This document shows, in pieces, positions 8,312 through 15,653 of a stretch of 64,000 nt of DNA. The notes under the pieces are model-generated. The model made no database searches and was not told where the DNA came from. It worked only from the letters and a program-made list of their open reading frames with translations. This stretch comes from Ruminococcus sp. (lineage in GTDB: Bacteria; Bacillota; Clostridia; Oscillospirales; Ruminococcaceae). Location: assembly GCA_029060305.1 (NCBI GenBank), contig JAIDUG010000050.1:62001-126000 (forward strand). The letters are read 5' to 3'. Positions within the stretch are counted from its first letter, which is position 1, and each line of letters starts with the position of its first letter. A program made the translations under genes and the position numbers.

Positions 8312-8935
8312 TTATTTTCTCTTAAAATATATGTAAAATGTCATTGATTTATATGCACCAAATGATGCTTTTGCAACATCAGCACCACTTAAACCAAAAG
8401 TAACTCCTGCTTCTACTTTTTCTGTTGTTTCCATAGAACCGACACCATGTTTTACAGCTGATACAATATTAGGAAATGCGTTCAGCCATATAGGTACACC
8501 TTTTGCGTGTTTTGCTTTCGGAACATTTTCAAGTGTATACATATATTGTGTATCAACATATCCTGAAAACTTTGTTCCGACATTTACATCTTCAATCTTT
8601 ACACTAACATCACCTTTGGTTTTTTTACTGCTCATAAGAGTTACAACAAACTTTTCAAGAGCCATATTTTCTGAAACAAATTCCATAATTTCTGACATCA
8701 TTTCTCTTATAAGATAGTCTTTATATTGTTTTTGGGAAATCATATAATTTGACTTCTTTGGGTGTTCCCAGTATTCAACACCTGTCTGCCATGCCTCATT
8801 AAGACAATTTTTATATTGATTAATAGACGGCATTCTTTCTAAAACCACCGTGGTTTTTCCAAATATTCCAGTTGATTCAATCATTTTGTAGGAATATAAT
8901 GGTCCTACTCCTCCTATAAATACTATTTTTTCCAT
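8312..8935 (-). CDS. unrecognised 207-residue protein
   Basis: I do not recognise this family. It opens with a beta strand and glycine-rich turn (KIVFIGGVGPLYSYK), has a charged helical centre (about 75-110) and ends in a beta-rich segment (GVTFGLSGADVAKASFGAY ... MTFYIYFKRK). There is no signal peptide and no membrane helix. The DNA is visibly more AT-rich than the phosphoribosyltransferase and HIT genes on either side, and its codon choice differs, suggesting a later insertion into the operon. An AAAGGGA site precedes the ATG and the gene keeps 12-base spacings to both neighbours, so it is probably translated. Confidence 0.7.
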   Translation of the reverse strand: MEKIVFIGGVGPLYSYKMIESTGIFGKTTVVLERMPSINQYKNCLNEAWQTGVEYWEHPKKSNYMISQKQYKDYLIREMMSEIMEFVSENMALEKFVVTLMSSKKTKGDVSVKIEDVNVGTKFSGYVDTQYMYTLENVPKAKHAKGVPIWLNAFPNIVSAVKHGVGSMETTEKVEAGVTFGLSGADVAKASFGAYKSMTFYIYFKRK

Positions 8936-8947
8936 AAATTATTCCCT

Positions 8948-9301
8948 TTATTCTGTTTTTCCGAGAGAATCAGCCCCCCAACCCATTTTCACACCGCCTA
9001 AAACGTGGAAATGAAGATGTTTAACAGTCTGTCCTGCATCGTCACCGCAGTTGCTGATTACTCTGTAACTCTCGATACCCTCAGCTTGTGCAACTTTCGG
9101 TATAGCCTCGAAAACCTTAGCCACATATTCAGAATTGTCAGCGTTTACGGCATTTGCACAACAGATATGCTGTTTTGGAATTACAAGGTCGTGTACTGGT
9201 GCGATAGGTGCAATATCCTTGAAAGCAAAAACAAACTCGTCCTCATATACTTTAGTAGACGGTATTTCACCGTTTATTATTTTGCAGAATAAACAATCCA
9301 T
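8948..9301 (-). CDS. hinT: HIT-family purine nucleotide hydrolase
   Basis: 117 residues, typical for HinT. The start CLFCKIINGEIPSTKVYED is the conserved N-terminus with the zinc-type cysteines, and the catalytic histidine triad reads HLHFHVLGG (about 95-103). HinT proteins hydrolyse AMP-lysine and other adenosine 5'-phosphoramidates, including aminoacyl adenylates released by lysyl-tRNA synthetase. Position directly downstream of alaS fits a role near tRNA charging, though that is inference. A strong AAAGGAG site precedes the ATG. A hairpin separates it from alaS. Confidence 0.92.
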   Translation of the reverse strand: MDCLFCKIINGEIPSTKVYEDEFVFAFKDIAPIAPVHDLVIPKQHICCANAVNADNSEYVAKVFEAIPKVAQAEGIESYRVISNCGDDAGQTVKHLHFHVLGGVKMGWGADSLGKTE

Positions 9302-9323
9302 ATTTTTTTACTCCTTTGTAAGT

Positions 9324-9350
9324 CCGGCACGGACAGAACGTCCGCACCGG
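9324..9350 (-). other. intercistronic RNA hairpin between alaS and hinT
   Basis: On the minus strand an 11-pair stem (CCGGTGCGGAC with GTCCGTGCCGG) and a five-base loop lie between the alaS stop and the hinT ribosome site. Two of the pairs are U-G and G-U, so the stem is continuous only in the minus-strand RNA; on the plus strand they become C/A mismatches. No T-run follows, so it is more likely a processing or stability element than a terminator. Confidence 0.6.
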
Positions 9351-9360
9351 AATAAATTTT

Positions 9361-11994
9361 TTACTTTATAAAACTGCTTGCTATATTTGTAAACTCATTC
9401 ATAGCGGAATCAAGTTTTAAGATGTCTCCGATACCTGCCATAGCACTTCCCGACTTTCCACCGCCTTTTCCGCCTGTCAGAGAAGCTATTTCACGGACAA
9501 TTTTTCCTGCATCAGCACCTTTTTCAACAGCACCCTTTGTGCATACACAATAAAGAGTACATTTTTCGCCGACAACTCCTGCAAACAATGCTATAATATC
9601 TTCATTTCTGTCCTTAACGCTATCGCCGAGTTTGCGGAGAGCGTCAGGTGCAGAACCGTCCATTCTTGCGGAAACAAGTTTCACACCGTTTACTTCCTGA
9701 GCGTTGTCGAAAATAGCAAAAACTTTGGCGTTTGCAATCTGCTGACTGAGACTTTCAAGTTTTCTGTCCTTTTCCTTTGATTCCGCAAATACAGAAGCAC
9801 ATTTTTCAGGGAGTTCAGTAACGTTTGCGAGTTTCAGAGCCTTTGCGGATTTGAGAATAGTATTTCTGTAACTGTTGAGAAGTTCAATTACTCCCATGCC
9901 TGTAACCGCTTCAATACGTCTTACACCGGAAGCAACGGAATTTTCTGAAACTATCCTGAAAAGTCCGATTTCAGAAGTATTTGCAATATGAGTACCGCCA
10001 CAGAATTCAATCGAATCTCCTGCCGTTACAACTCTTACAGTGTTGCCGTACTTTTCACCGAAAAGTGCCATTGCCCCGAGTTTTCTTGCTTCTTCGATAG
10101 GCATTTCCTGCATTGTAACCGGAACAGCTTTCATTATTTCAACGTTTACGAAATTCTCAACCTTTGCGATTTCTTCTTCCGTCAACGCACTGAAATGATT
10201 GAAGTCAAAACGACAAGCCTTTTCGTTTACAAGCTGACCTGCCTGATGCACGTGGTCGCCGAGAACCTGTCTCAAAGCGTACTGCAACAAATGTGCTGAA
10301 GTGTGGTTTCTCATAACAGCGTGACGGCGTTCAACATCAATCTGAGCCTTTACCTTGTCGCCTTTTGAAACACTTCCGGAAGTAACTTCTGCAATATGCA
10401 TGAAATGTCCGTCAGACTTGATTGTATCAAATACTGTCACATTGTCGGAGGCAGTACAGATAATACCGGTATCGCCTACCTGTCCACCACTTTCAGCATA
10501 GAAAGGCGTTCTGTCGAGTACAATAACAACGTTGTCACCCTCAACTGCTGTTTCGACTTCCTGACCGTCATTGTAAATTGCAAGTATTTCTGATTCTGCA
10601 ACACTGTCCGTATAACCTGTAAAGACTGTTTCAGGAGCATCAACCTTAATACTGTTGTCAGCCCACGAAGAACCTGCTTTAGCAAGATGGTCTGCTTTGG
10701 CTTTTTCACGCTGTTCTTTTGCAAGTTCCCTGAAACGTTCCGTATCAACAGAAAGTCCTTTTTCTTCACAAATTTCAATTGTAAGGTCTATCGGGAAACC
10801 GTAAGTATCAGAAAGTTTGAAAGCGTCGTCACCTGAAAGAACGGTCTTGTTTTCCTCAGCGAGTTTTGCAGTAAACTGTGCAAGAAGTTCTGAACCTTTG
10901 TCAACAGTCTTTGCGAAAGCCTCTTCCTCAACGCCGATAATCTTTTTAATGTAGTCTCTCTTTTCAGCAAGTTCCGGATATGCTCCCGAATTTTCGTTTA
11001 TAACAGTATCGGCAACTTCACAAAGGAAAGGTTTTTCGATACCTAAAAGTCTGCCGTGACGTCCGGCACGTCTGAGAAGTCTCCTGAGAACGTAACCTCT
11101 GCCCTCATTGGACGGCATAATTCCGTCGCCTACCATAAACGTTGTACTTCTTATGTGGTCGGTGATTACACGGAGTGAAACGTCTGTTTTATTGTTTTCC
11201 TTGTAATTCACGCCTGCAATATCCGAAACGTGTTTCATAATATTCTGAACGGTATCAACCTCAAAAATATTGTCAACGTCCTGCATTACGCACGCCAGTC
11301 TTTCAAGACCCATACCGGTATCAATATTCTTGCTTTTCATTTCAGCATAATTGCCGTTACCGTCGCTGTCAAACTGACTGAAAACAAGATTCCATATTTC
11401 AATAATATTATCCTTGTCGCCCTCGGCTTCAAAACCTGCACGGTCAAGTTTTCTGTCACAACCTGCACGGTCGAAATGAATTTCAGAACAAGGACCGCAA
11501 GGACCTGAACCGTGTTCCCAGAAATTATCTTTTTTGCCGAGACGGATTATTCTGTCGTGCGGAATACCTATTTTGTTTTCCCAAATCTGCTCCGCCTCGT
11601 CGTCGCTCTCGAAAATAGTAATCCAGAGTTTTCCTGCCGGAATTTCAAGGGTTTTCGTGAGGAACTCCCAAGCCCATTCTATAGCCTCGTTTTTGAAGTA
11701 GTCGCCGAATGAGAAGTTGCCGAGCATTTCAAAGTATGTGCCGTGACGTGCGGTTTTTCCGACGCTCTCAATGTCGGGAGTTCTTATGCACTTCTGACAG
11801 GTAGTAACTCTGTTATTAGGCGGTACAGCCTGTCCGAGAAAATATTTTTTCAGGGGAGCCATTCCGGAATTAATCAGCAAAAGGCTTTTGTCGCCTTGCG
11901 GTACAAGTGAAGCACTTGCCATTCTTGTATGGTTTTTGCCCTCGAAAAAAGAAAGATACTTTTCACGAAGGTCATTCAGTCCAGTCCATTGCAT
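9361..11994 (-). CDS. alaS: alanyl-tRNA synthetase
   Basis: 877 residues, full length. Class II aminoacylation core at the N-terminus (KYLSFFEGKNHTRMASASLVP, GTYFEMLGNFSFGDYFK, WEHGSGPCGPCSEIHFDR), then the tRNA-binding region, the editing domain with the zinc motif NHTSAHLLQYALR (HxxxH) and the later CGGTH, and a C-terminal DHHA1 domain ending in GGKGGGKSGSAMAG. It charges tRNA-Ala and clears Ser- and Gly-mischarged tRNA. It starts five to eight bases after GGAGAAG. It has its own consensus promoter and a short structured leader, and reads on into hinT and the genes downstream. Confidence 0.97.
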   Translation of the reverse strand: MQWTGLNDLREKYLSFFEGKNHTRMASASLVPQGDKSLLLINSGMAPLKKYFLGQAVPPNNRVTTCQKCIRTPDIESVGKTARHGTYFEMLGNFSFGDYFKNEAIEWAWEFLTKTLEIPAGKLWITIFESDDEAEQIWENKIGIPHDRIIRLGKKDNFWEHGSGPCGPCSEIHFDRAGCDRKLDRAGFEAEGDKDNIIEIWNLVFSQFDSDGNGNYAEMKSKNIDTGMGLERLACVMQDVDNIFEVDTVQNIMKHVSDIAGVNYKENNKTDVSLRVITDHIRSTTFMVGDGIMPSNEGRGYVLRRLLRRAGRHGRLLGIEKPFLCEVADTVINENSGAYPELAEKRDYIKKIIGVEEEAFAKTVDKGSELLAQFTAKLAEENKTVLSGDDAFKLSDTYGFPIDLTIEICEEKGLSVDTERFRELAKEQREKAKADHLAKAGSSWADNSIKVDAPETVFTGYTDSVAESEILAIYNDGQEVETAVEGDNVVIVLDRTPFYAESGGQVGDTGIICTASDNVTVFDTIKSDGHFMHIAEVTSGSVSKGDKVKAQIDVERRHAVMRNHTSAHLLQYALRQVLGDHVHQAGQLVNEKACRFDFNHFSALTEEEIAKVENFVNVEIMKAVPVTMQEMPIEEARKLGAMALFGEKYGNTVRVVTAGDSIEFCGGTHIANTSEIGLFRIVSENSVASGVRRIEAVTGMGVIELLNSYRNTILKSAKALKLANVTELPEKCASVFAESKEKDRKLESLSQQIANAKVFAIFDNAQEVNGVKLVSARMDGSAPDALRKLGDSVKDRNEDIIALFAGVVGEKCTLYCVCTKGAVEKGADAGKIVREIASLTGGKGGGKSGSAMAGIGDILKLDSAMNEFTNIASSFIK

Positions 11995-12032
11995 ATAAAA
12001 TCTTCTCCTTTTTCAAACATACACGACGAAAC

Positions 12033-12080
12033 AAAAAAAGCCTAAGTCAAATGGGACAAAGGCTCTCAGGGCAGACCCTG
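12033..12080 (-). promoter_or_regulatory. structured alaS leader with a terminator-like hairpin
   Basis: Within the roughly 100-base 5' leader two hairpins follow each other: CAGGG-loop-CCCTG (12080-12067), then a stem with AGCCT/AGGCT and inner GTC/GAC pairs (12064-12039), followed by seven T (12039-12033). The second has the form of an intrinsic terminator upstream of the ribosome site, so attenuation is plausible. It is too short for a T-box and has no TGGNACC antiterminator. I match it to no known riboswitch. Confidence 0.55.
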
Positions 12081-12103
12081 TTCCGTCAATGCGATACAAG
12101 TAT

Positions 12104-12132
12104 ATTATAGTATTATTTTCAGTAAATGTCAA
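12104..12132 (-). promoter_or_regulatory. alaS promoter
   Basis: TTGACA (12132-12127) and TATAAT (12109-12104) separated by exactly 17 bp, a perfect sigma-A consensus reading toward alaS. Transcription should start near 12097, which gives a leader of about 100 bases. Confidence 0.85.
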
Positions 12133-12170
12133 TGGTTTTGAAATATTTTCCGGAATTTTTAAAAATCCTC

Positions 12171-12199
12171 TTGACAAACTGAAACTTTTATGATATGAT
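12171..12199 (+). promoter_or_regulatory. promoter of the SPFH gene
   Basis: TTGACA (12171-12176), 17 bp, TATGAT (12194-12199), divergent from the alaS promoter with about 40 bp between the -35 boxes. The start point would be near 12206, about 26 bases before the ATG, whose ribosome site is AAAGGA. Confidence 0.8.
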
Positions 12200-12231
12200 A
12201 TTGATATCAAGCAAGAAAGGAATGATTTAAA

Positions 12232-13218
12232 ATGAAAGAAAAAATTCTGTCCAAAAGACAAAACGGTATGCCTATGATGTTGTTATGGGGATTGCTGTAC
12301 ATATTCAGTATAGTCGTTACCATTATAGGAGGTACATCAGATGAAAGTATTTTTGTAGGAGCAGGCATAATATGGTTATGTCTCGGCTGGTATCCGTTCA
12401 AGGGACTTATCGTCCTCAAACCTCAGGAAGCACTTGTACTTACTCTTTTCGGAAAATATTACGGTACTCTCAAAGGAGACGGTTTTTACTGGGTAAATCC
12501 GTTCTGTTCTGCCGTAAACCCTGCTTCAAATACTCACCTCAGACAAAGTGACGACGTAGGCAGTAGTACTGTAACCGCAGTAAAAAATAATACAACAGTT
12601 CCGACTAAAAAAATCTCTCTCAAGATAATGACACTCAACAATAACCGTCAGAAAATCAACGACTGTCTCGGAAATCCTGTAGAAATCGGAATTGCTGTCA
12701 CATGGAAAGTAAAAAATACTGCAAAAGCTGTTTTCGATGTTGACAACTACAAAGAATATCTGTCATTACAGTGCGATACAGCTTTAAGAAATATCGTCCG
12801 TCTTTACCCTTACGACATTGCACCTAACGTTGATACAACAGGCGACGGTATTGCAGATGAGGGAAGTCTGAGAGGTTCAAGCGAAATCGTAGCGGAAAGA
12901 ATCCGTGAAGAAATTCAGCAGAAAGTTGAAAATGCCGGTCTTGAGATAGTAGAGGCACGTATAACATACCTTGCATACGCTCCCGAAATAGCTGCTGTTA
13001 TGTTACAGAGACAACAGGCTTCTGCAATTATCGACGCAAGAAAAATGATTGTTGACGGTGCTGTCGGAATGGTGGAAATGGCACTGGAACGTCTCAACGA
13101 AAGCGGTATGGTTGACCTTGACGAAGAACGCAAAGCCTCTATGGTTTCAAATCTGCTTGTCGTTCTCTGCGGAAACCACGATGCACAACCGGTCGTAAAT
13201 TCGGGAAGTCTTTACTGA
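12232..13218 (+). CDS. SPFH/band 7 membrane protein
   Basis: 328 residues. Two N-terminal membrane segments (about 14-35 and 40-60) are followed by an SPFH/band 7 domain (LFGKYYGTLKGDGFYWVNPF through the IGIAVTWKVKNTAKAVFDVDN stretch) and an Ala/Glu-rich helical tail typical of flotillin-like oligomerisers (ILQ-type helix with LQRQQASAIIDARKMIVDGAV). SPFH proteins assemble in membrane microdomains and often modulate proteases or transporters. This subfamily is commonly followed by a small Arc-like protein, as here one base downstream, suggesting a functional pair. Confidence 0.88.
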   Translation: MKEKILSKRQNGMPMMLLWGLLYIFSIVVTIIGGTSDESIFVGAGIIWLCLGWYPFKGLIVLKPQEALVLTLFGKYYGTLKGDGFYWVNPFCSAVNPASNTHLRQSDDVGSSTVTAVKNNTTVPTKKISLKIMTLNNNRQKINDCLGNPVEIGIAVTWKVKNTAKAVFDVDNYKEYLSLQCDTALRNIVRLYPYDIAPNVDTTGDGIADEGSLRGSSEIVAERIREEIQQKVENAGLEIVEARITYLAYAPEIAAVMLQRQQASAIIDARKMIVDGAVGMVEMALERLNESGMVDLDEERKASMVSNLLVVLCGNHDAQPVVNSGSLY

Positions 13219-13219
13219 T

Positions 13220-13426
13220 ATGGCACAGAAAAAACAAATTCCGCTCAGAATATCCGAAAAGCTGTACAAGGATATTGCACGATGGGCAGAAGATGATTTC
13301 CGCTCGGTGAACGGTCAGATAGAATACCTGCTCTCCGAATGTGTTAAACAGCGTAAGAAGAATGGCAAATATGTTTCCGACGAAATAGACGCTCCACCTG
13401 ACTTTGATATTGAAAATTTTGAATAA
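13220..13426 (+). CDS. Arc-like ribbon-helix-helix protein
   Basis: 68 residues. The sequence KKQIPLRISEKLYKDIARWAEDDFRSVNGQIEYLLSE, broken as strand, helix, turn (RSVNGQ) and helix, fits the MetJ/Arc fold; an acidic tail (APPDFDIENFE) follows. Such domains bind DNA as dimers. It begins one base after the SPFH stop, so it is translated by coupling. It could regulate the SPFH promoter or simply be a soluble partner of the SPFH protein; there is no toxin gene beside it. Confidence 0.8.
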   Translation: MAQKKQIPLRISEKLYKDIARWAEDDFRSVNGQIEYLLSECVKQRKKNGKYVSDEIDAPPDFDIENFE

Positions 13427-13444
13427 TAAAAGGTAGTGAACATT

Positions 13445-13534
13445 ATGAAATCAAAAAAATCCGGACTTTTCGGCATTATCTCGCTTGTAACTGCAACGAT
13501 TGTATATACGGTACTTGAATTTATATTCGGCTGA
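13445..13534 (+). CDS. 29-residue membrane peptide
   Basis: A short open frame, ATG to TGA, encoding a basic start (MKSKKSG) and one hydrophobic helix (LFGIISLVTATIVYTV) ending in LEFIFG. It follows the Arc-like gene by 18 bases with an AAAGGTAGTGA stretch as a possible ribosome site, and a terminator follows immediately, so it lies within the transcript. The arrangement KK-tail plus one helix is that of a small single-pass membrane peptide that might dock to the SPFH assembly. Comparative data would be needed to prove that it is expressed. Confidence 0.55.
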   Translation: MKSKKSGLFGIISLVTATIVYTVLEFIFG

Positions 13535-13541
13535 TTACATT

Positions 13542-13568
13542 CCCCTCGTATATCGGGGGGATTTTTTT
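13542..13568 (+). terminator. terminator of the SPFH operon
   Basis: CCCCTCG paired with CGGGGGG (one U-G pair) around a short loop, then ATTTTTTT. It reads on the plus strand and its T-run touches the stop of the convergent PBP gene. Confidence 0.85.
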
Positions 13569-15159
13569 ATTTTTCCTGTGAAATCCTGTCTGCAATCTCA
13601 CGGAATACAGGTGCGGAAACATCATTTCCGTAACCGCCGTCCTCAACAAGTACGGTAACAGCATACTGTGGTTTATCAGCAGGAAAAAATCCTGTTATCC
13701 AGGCGTGACAGAGTTCTTCACCTTTTTTGTCCATTCGACCGGTTTGTGCAGTGGAAGTCTTTGCACCTGCTGTTGTATAAATTGTCCTTGCGTTTGAATT
13801 TTCGTTATCCTCAACAGCAGAAATCATCATTTCTTTTAAAAGATTTGCCGTATCTTTTTCAAGCACTTCAGAATGTTGCGGATTTTTTTCATTCATTACG
13901 TCCTCACCGTCGAGAGTCATTCCCTTTACAATGCGTAGTACCGGCATTTTACCATTGTTTGCGATTGCACAAGTCAGTTGTGTAATCTGTAAAGGCGTTG
14001 CAGAAAGTTTTCCCTGTCCGAAAGAAAAATTAGCAAGTTCAGCAGGTATCATTAAATCCTTGACTGTCGGCAACACTCCACCGGAAGCGGTCATTCCTGA
14101 ACAAAGGTGTATTTCACGTCCGAATCCTAAATTGAAAGCAAGTTCACGGAATTTCTTAACGTCAAGCATACGGCTGAGATTTATAAAATAAGTGTTGCAG
14201 GAATTTGTGATAGCGTCTGATAAAGTCTGCATACCGTGACCGTCTGTTTTGTGGCAGTTGAATATTTTTCCGCCGACGTTTTCCTGTCCGGTACATTCAT
14301 AAACATATCCGCTGAATCTGCTGTCAATGGCCTGTGCAGATGTGACAAGTTTGAATACAGACCCCACACTGTACGCATACAATGCACGGTTTATCAGAGG
14401 ACTTCTTTCGTCAGAAATCGCTTTTTCCATATCGTCAACGGAGTAAGTCGGGAAACTTGCCATTCCAAGAATCTCCCCTGTTTTCACGTCGGCAACAACT
14501 ATCGCACCTTTATCAATATTTTTTCCTGCCTCTTCGCATATTTTCTGAATATCAATGTCAAGAGTTGTTACAACACCGTTTTTTTCGGCATTGCTTCGGA
14601 TAATCTTCTTGCCGTCTCCTATAAGTATCTGTCCGAAACCGTCCGTTGTATAGGTAACGCTGTTTTCACCGTAGTCGTTACGTAAAACTTTGTTATATGC
14701 GTACTCTATTCCAGCAACGCCCTCACCTTGCGAAAGATACCCTATAACGTGCTGTGCGGACTGGTTTTCCGAATATCTTTCCGGTATCTGAAAGACCGTC
14801 AGTCCGTCCAAATCCTGAGTATCGGGTTTGCACTCAAAAGTAAAAGGAAGTCCCTTGTCGTAATTTTCAAGAAAAGTTTCTTTGTCAACGGCACATTCCG
14901 CTGATGAATTTCTGTCAAGAAAGGCAGGAACTGCTACAGCAATATTCTTCTTTTCGGAGTTGACAATGGGTTTCAGATTTCTGTCGTAAATAGTACCCTC
15001 GCTGTTTCCTGCAACTACTGTAAACTGTGAATTTGTACGTGCTGTCTGAACGTGTTCACGTTTAACCGCAAGACTGTAATAATTGAAACACAATCCTACA
15101 AACATCAGAAAAAAGGTTGCGACAAGTATAATAATTCTTATTTCCGTTTTCCTACGCAT
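13567..15159 (-). CDS. class B penicillin-binding protein with KTS in place of KTG
   Basis: 530 residues. An N-terminal membrane anchor (about 8-30), a PBP dimerisation-type region (about 50-190) and a transpeptidase domain. Active-site motifs: SVFK (in YSVGSVFKLVTS), the SxN motif in ITNSCNTYF, and the third motif KTS at 467-469 (AGAKTSTAQTG), where the normal sequence is KTG. It crosslinks peptidoglycan outside the membrane. It resembles the PBP2/PbpA group; FtsI or SpoVD assignment is not possible since no PASTA domain and no division or sporulation neighbours are seen. Its ribosome site GAGGTG lies in the 3' arm of an 11-bp hairpin. Confidence 0.85.
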   Translation of the reverse strand: MRRKTEIRIIILVATFFLMFVGLCFNYYSLAVKREHVQTARTNSQFTVVAGNSEGTIYDRNLKPIVNSEKKNIAVAVPAFLDRNSSAECAVDKETFLENYDKGLPFTFECKPDTQDLDGLTVFQIPERYSENQSAQHVIGYLSQGEGVAGIEYAYNKVLRNDYGENSVTYTTDGFGQILIGDGKKIIRSNAEKNGVVTTLDIDIQKICEEAGKNIDKGAIVVADVKTGEILGMASFPTYSVDDMEKAISDERSPLINRALYAYSVGSVFKLVTSAQAIDSRFSGYVYECTGQENVGGKIFNCHKTDGHGMQTLSDAITNSCNTYFINLSRMLDVKKFRELAFNLGFGREIHLCSGMTASGGVLPTVKDLMIPAELANFSFGQGKLSATPLQITQLTCAIANNGKMPVLRIVKGMTLDGEDVMNEKNPQHSEVLEKDTANLLKEMMISAVEDNENSNARTIYTTAGAKTSTAQTGRMDKKGEELCHAWITGFFPADKPQYAVTVLVEDGGYGNDVSAPVFREIADRISQEK

Positions 15160-15161
15160 AA

Positions 15162-15202
15162 AAAATCACCTCAGTGTCATTATTGGCAAAAGAGGTGATT
15201 TT
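15162..15202 (-). promoter_or_regulatory. hairpin that is terminator-like and masks the PBP ribosome site
   Basis: A perfect 11-bp inverted repeat, AAAATCACCTC and GAGGTGATTTT, with a 19-base loop. On the minus strand it starts a few bases after the dtd stop and its 3' arm contains the GAGGTG ribosome site of the PBP gene, followed by a T-run and then the ATG. It could therefore end dtd transcription, and any read-through RNA would have the PBP ribosome site paired. See findings. Confidence 0.7.
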
Positions 15203-15210
15203 AATTCAGT

Positions 15211-15645
15211 TTATTCAAGTATTACTGTAAAAGGTCCGTCGTTAAGTAATTCAACTTTCATATCAGCCCCGAAAATTCCTGTTTCCACGTGCTGACCTTT
15301 ACTACGCAAATACTCAGTGAAATATTCAAAAAGACTGTTTGCATAGTCGGGACTGCCTGCCTGCCTGAAATTCGGACGGTTTCCCTTTCGACAGTCTGCG
15401 TAAAGCGTAAACTGCGGTACTACGAGAATTGAACCGTTTACATCTTTCAGCGAAAGATTTATTTTGTCGTTTTCGTCGGAAAAAATCCTGAGATTTATAA
15501 TTTTGTCGGCAAGTCTTCTGCAATCGTCCTCAGTATCTTCTTTTCCAACCCCGAAAAGCAACAGATAACCTTTATCAATTTTTCCGCTGACTTCTCCGTC
15601 AACAGTAACGCTTGCGTGAGTTACTCTCTGTAAAACTATTTTCAT
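15211..15645 (-). CDS. dtd: D-aminoacyl-tRNA deacylase
   Basis: 144 residues, the standard Dtd length. It starts with the typical MKIVLQRVTHASVTVDGE, has the catalytic SILVVPQFTLYADCRKGNRP block (about 79-98; Thr nucleophile region) and the C-terminal Gly-Pro motif in NDGPFTVILE. Dtd hydrolyses D-amino acids and glycine from wrongly charged tRNAs, including Gly-tRNA-Ala. That makes it a quality-control partner of AlaS, which lies 3.2 kb away. It is followed by the terminator-like hairpin upstream of the PBP. Confidence 0.95.
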   Translation of the reverse strand: MKIVLQRVTHASVTVDGEVSGKIDKGYLLLFGVGKEDTEDDCRRLADKIINLRIFSDENDKINLSLKDVNGSILVVPQFTLYADCRKGNRPNFRQAGSPDYANSLFEYFTEYLRSKGQHVETGIFGADMKVELLNDGPFTVILE

Positions 15646-15653
15646 TACAAAAC

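Noticed and set aside
11995-12110. T-box riboswitch for alaS
   Set aside because: The leader is about 100 bases, too short for stem I, and there is no TGGNACC antiterminator element.
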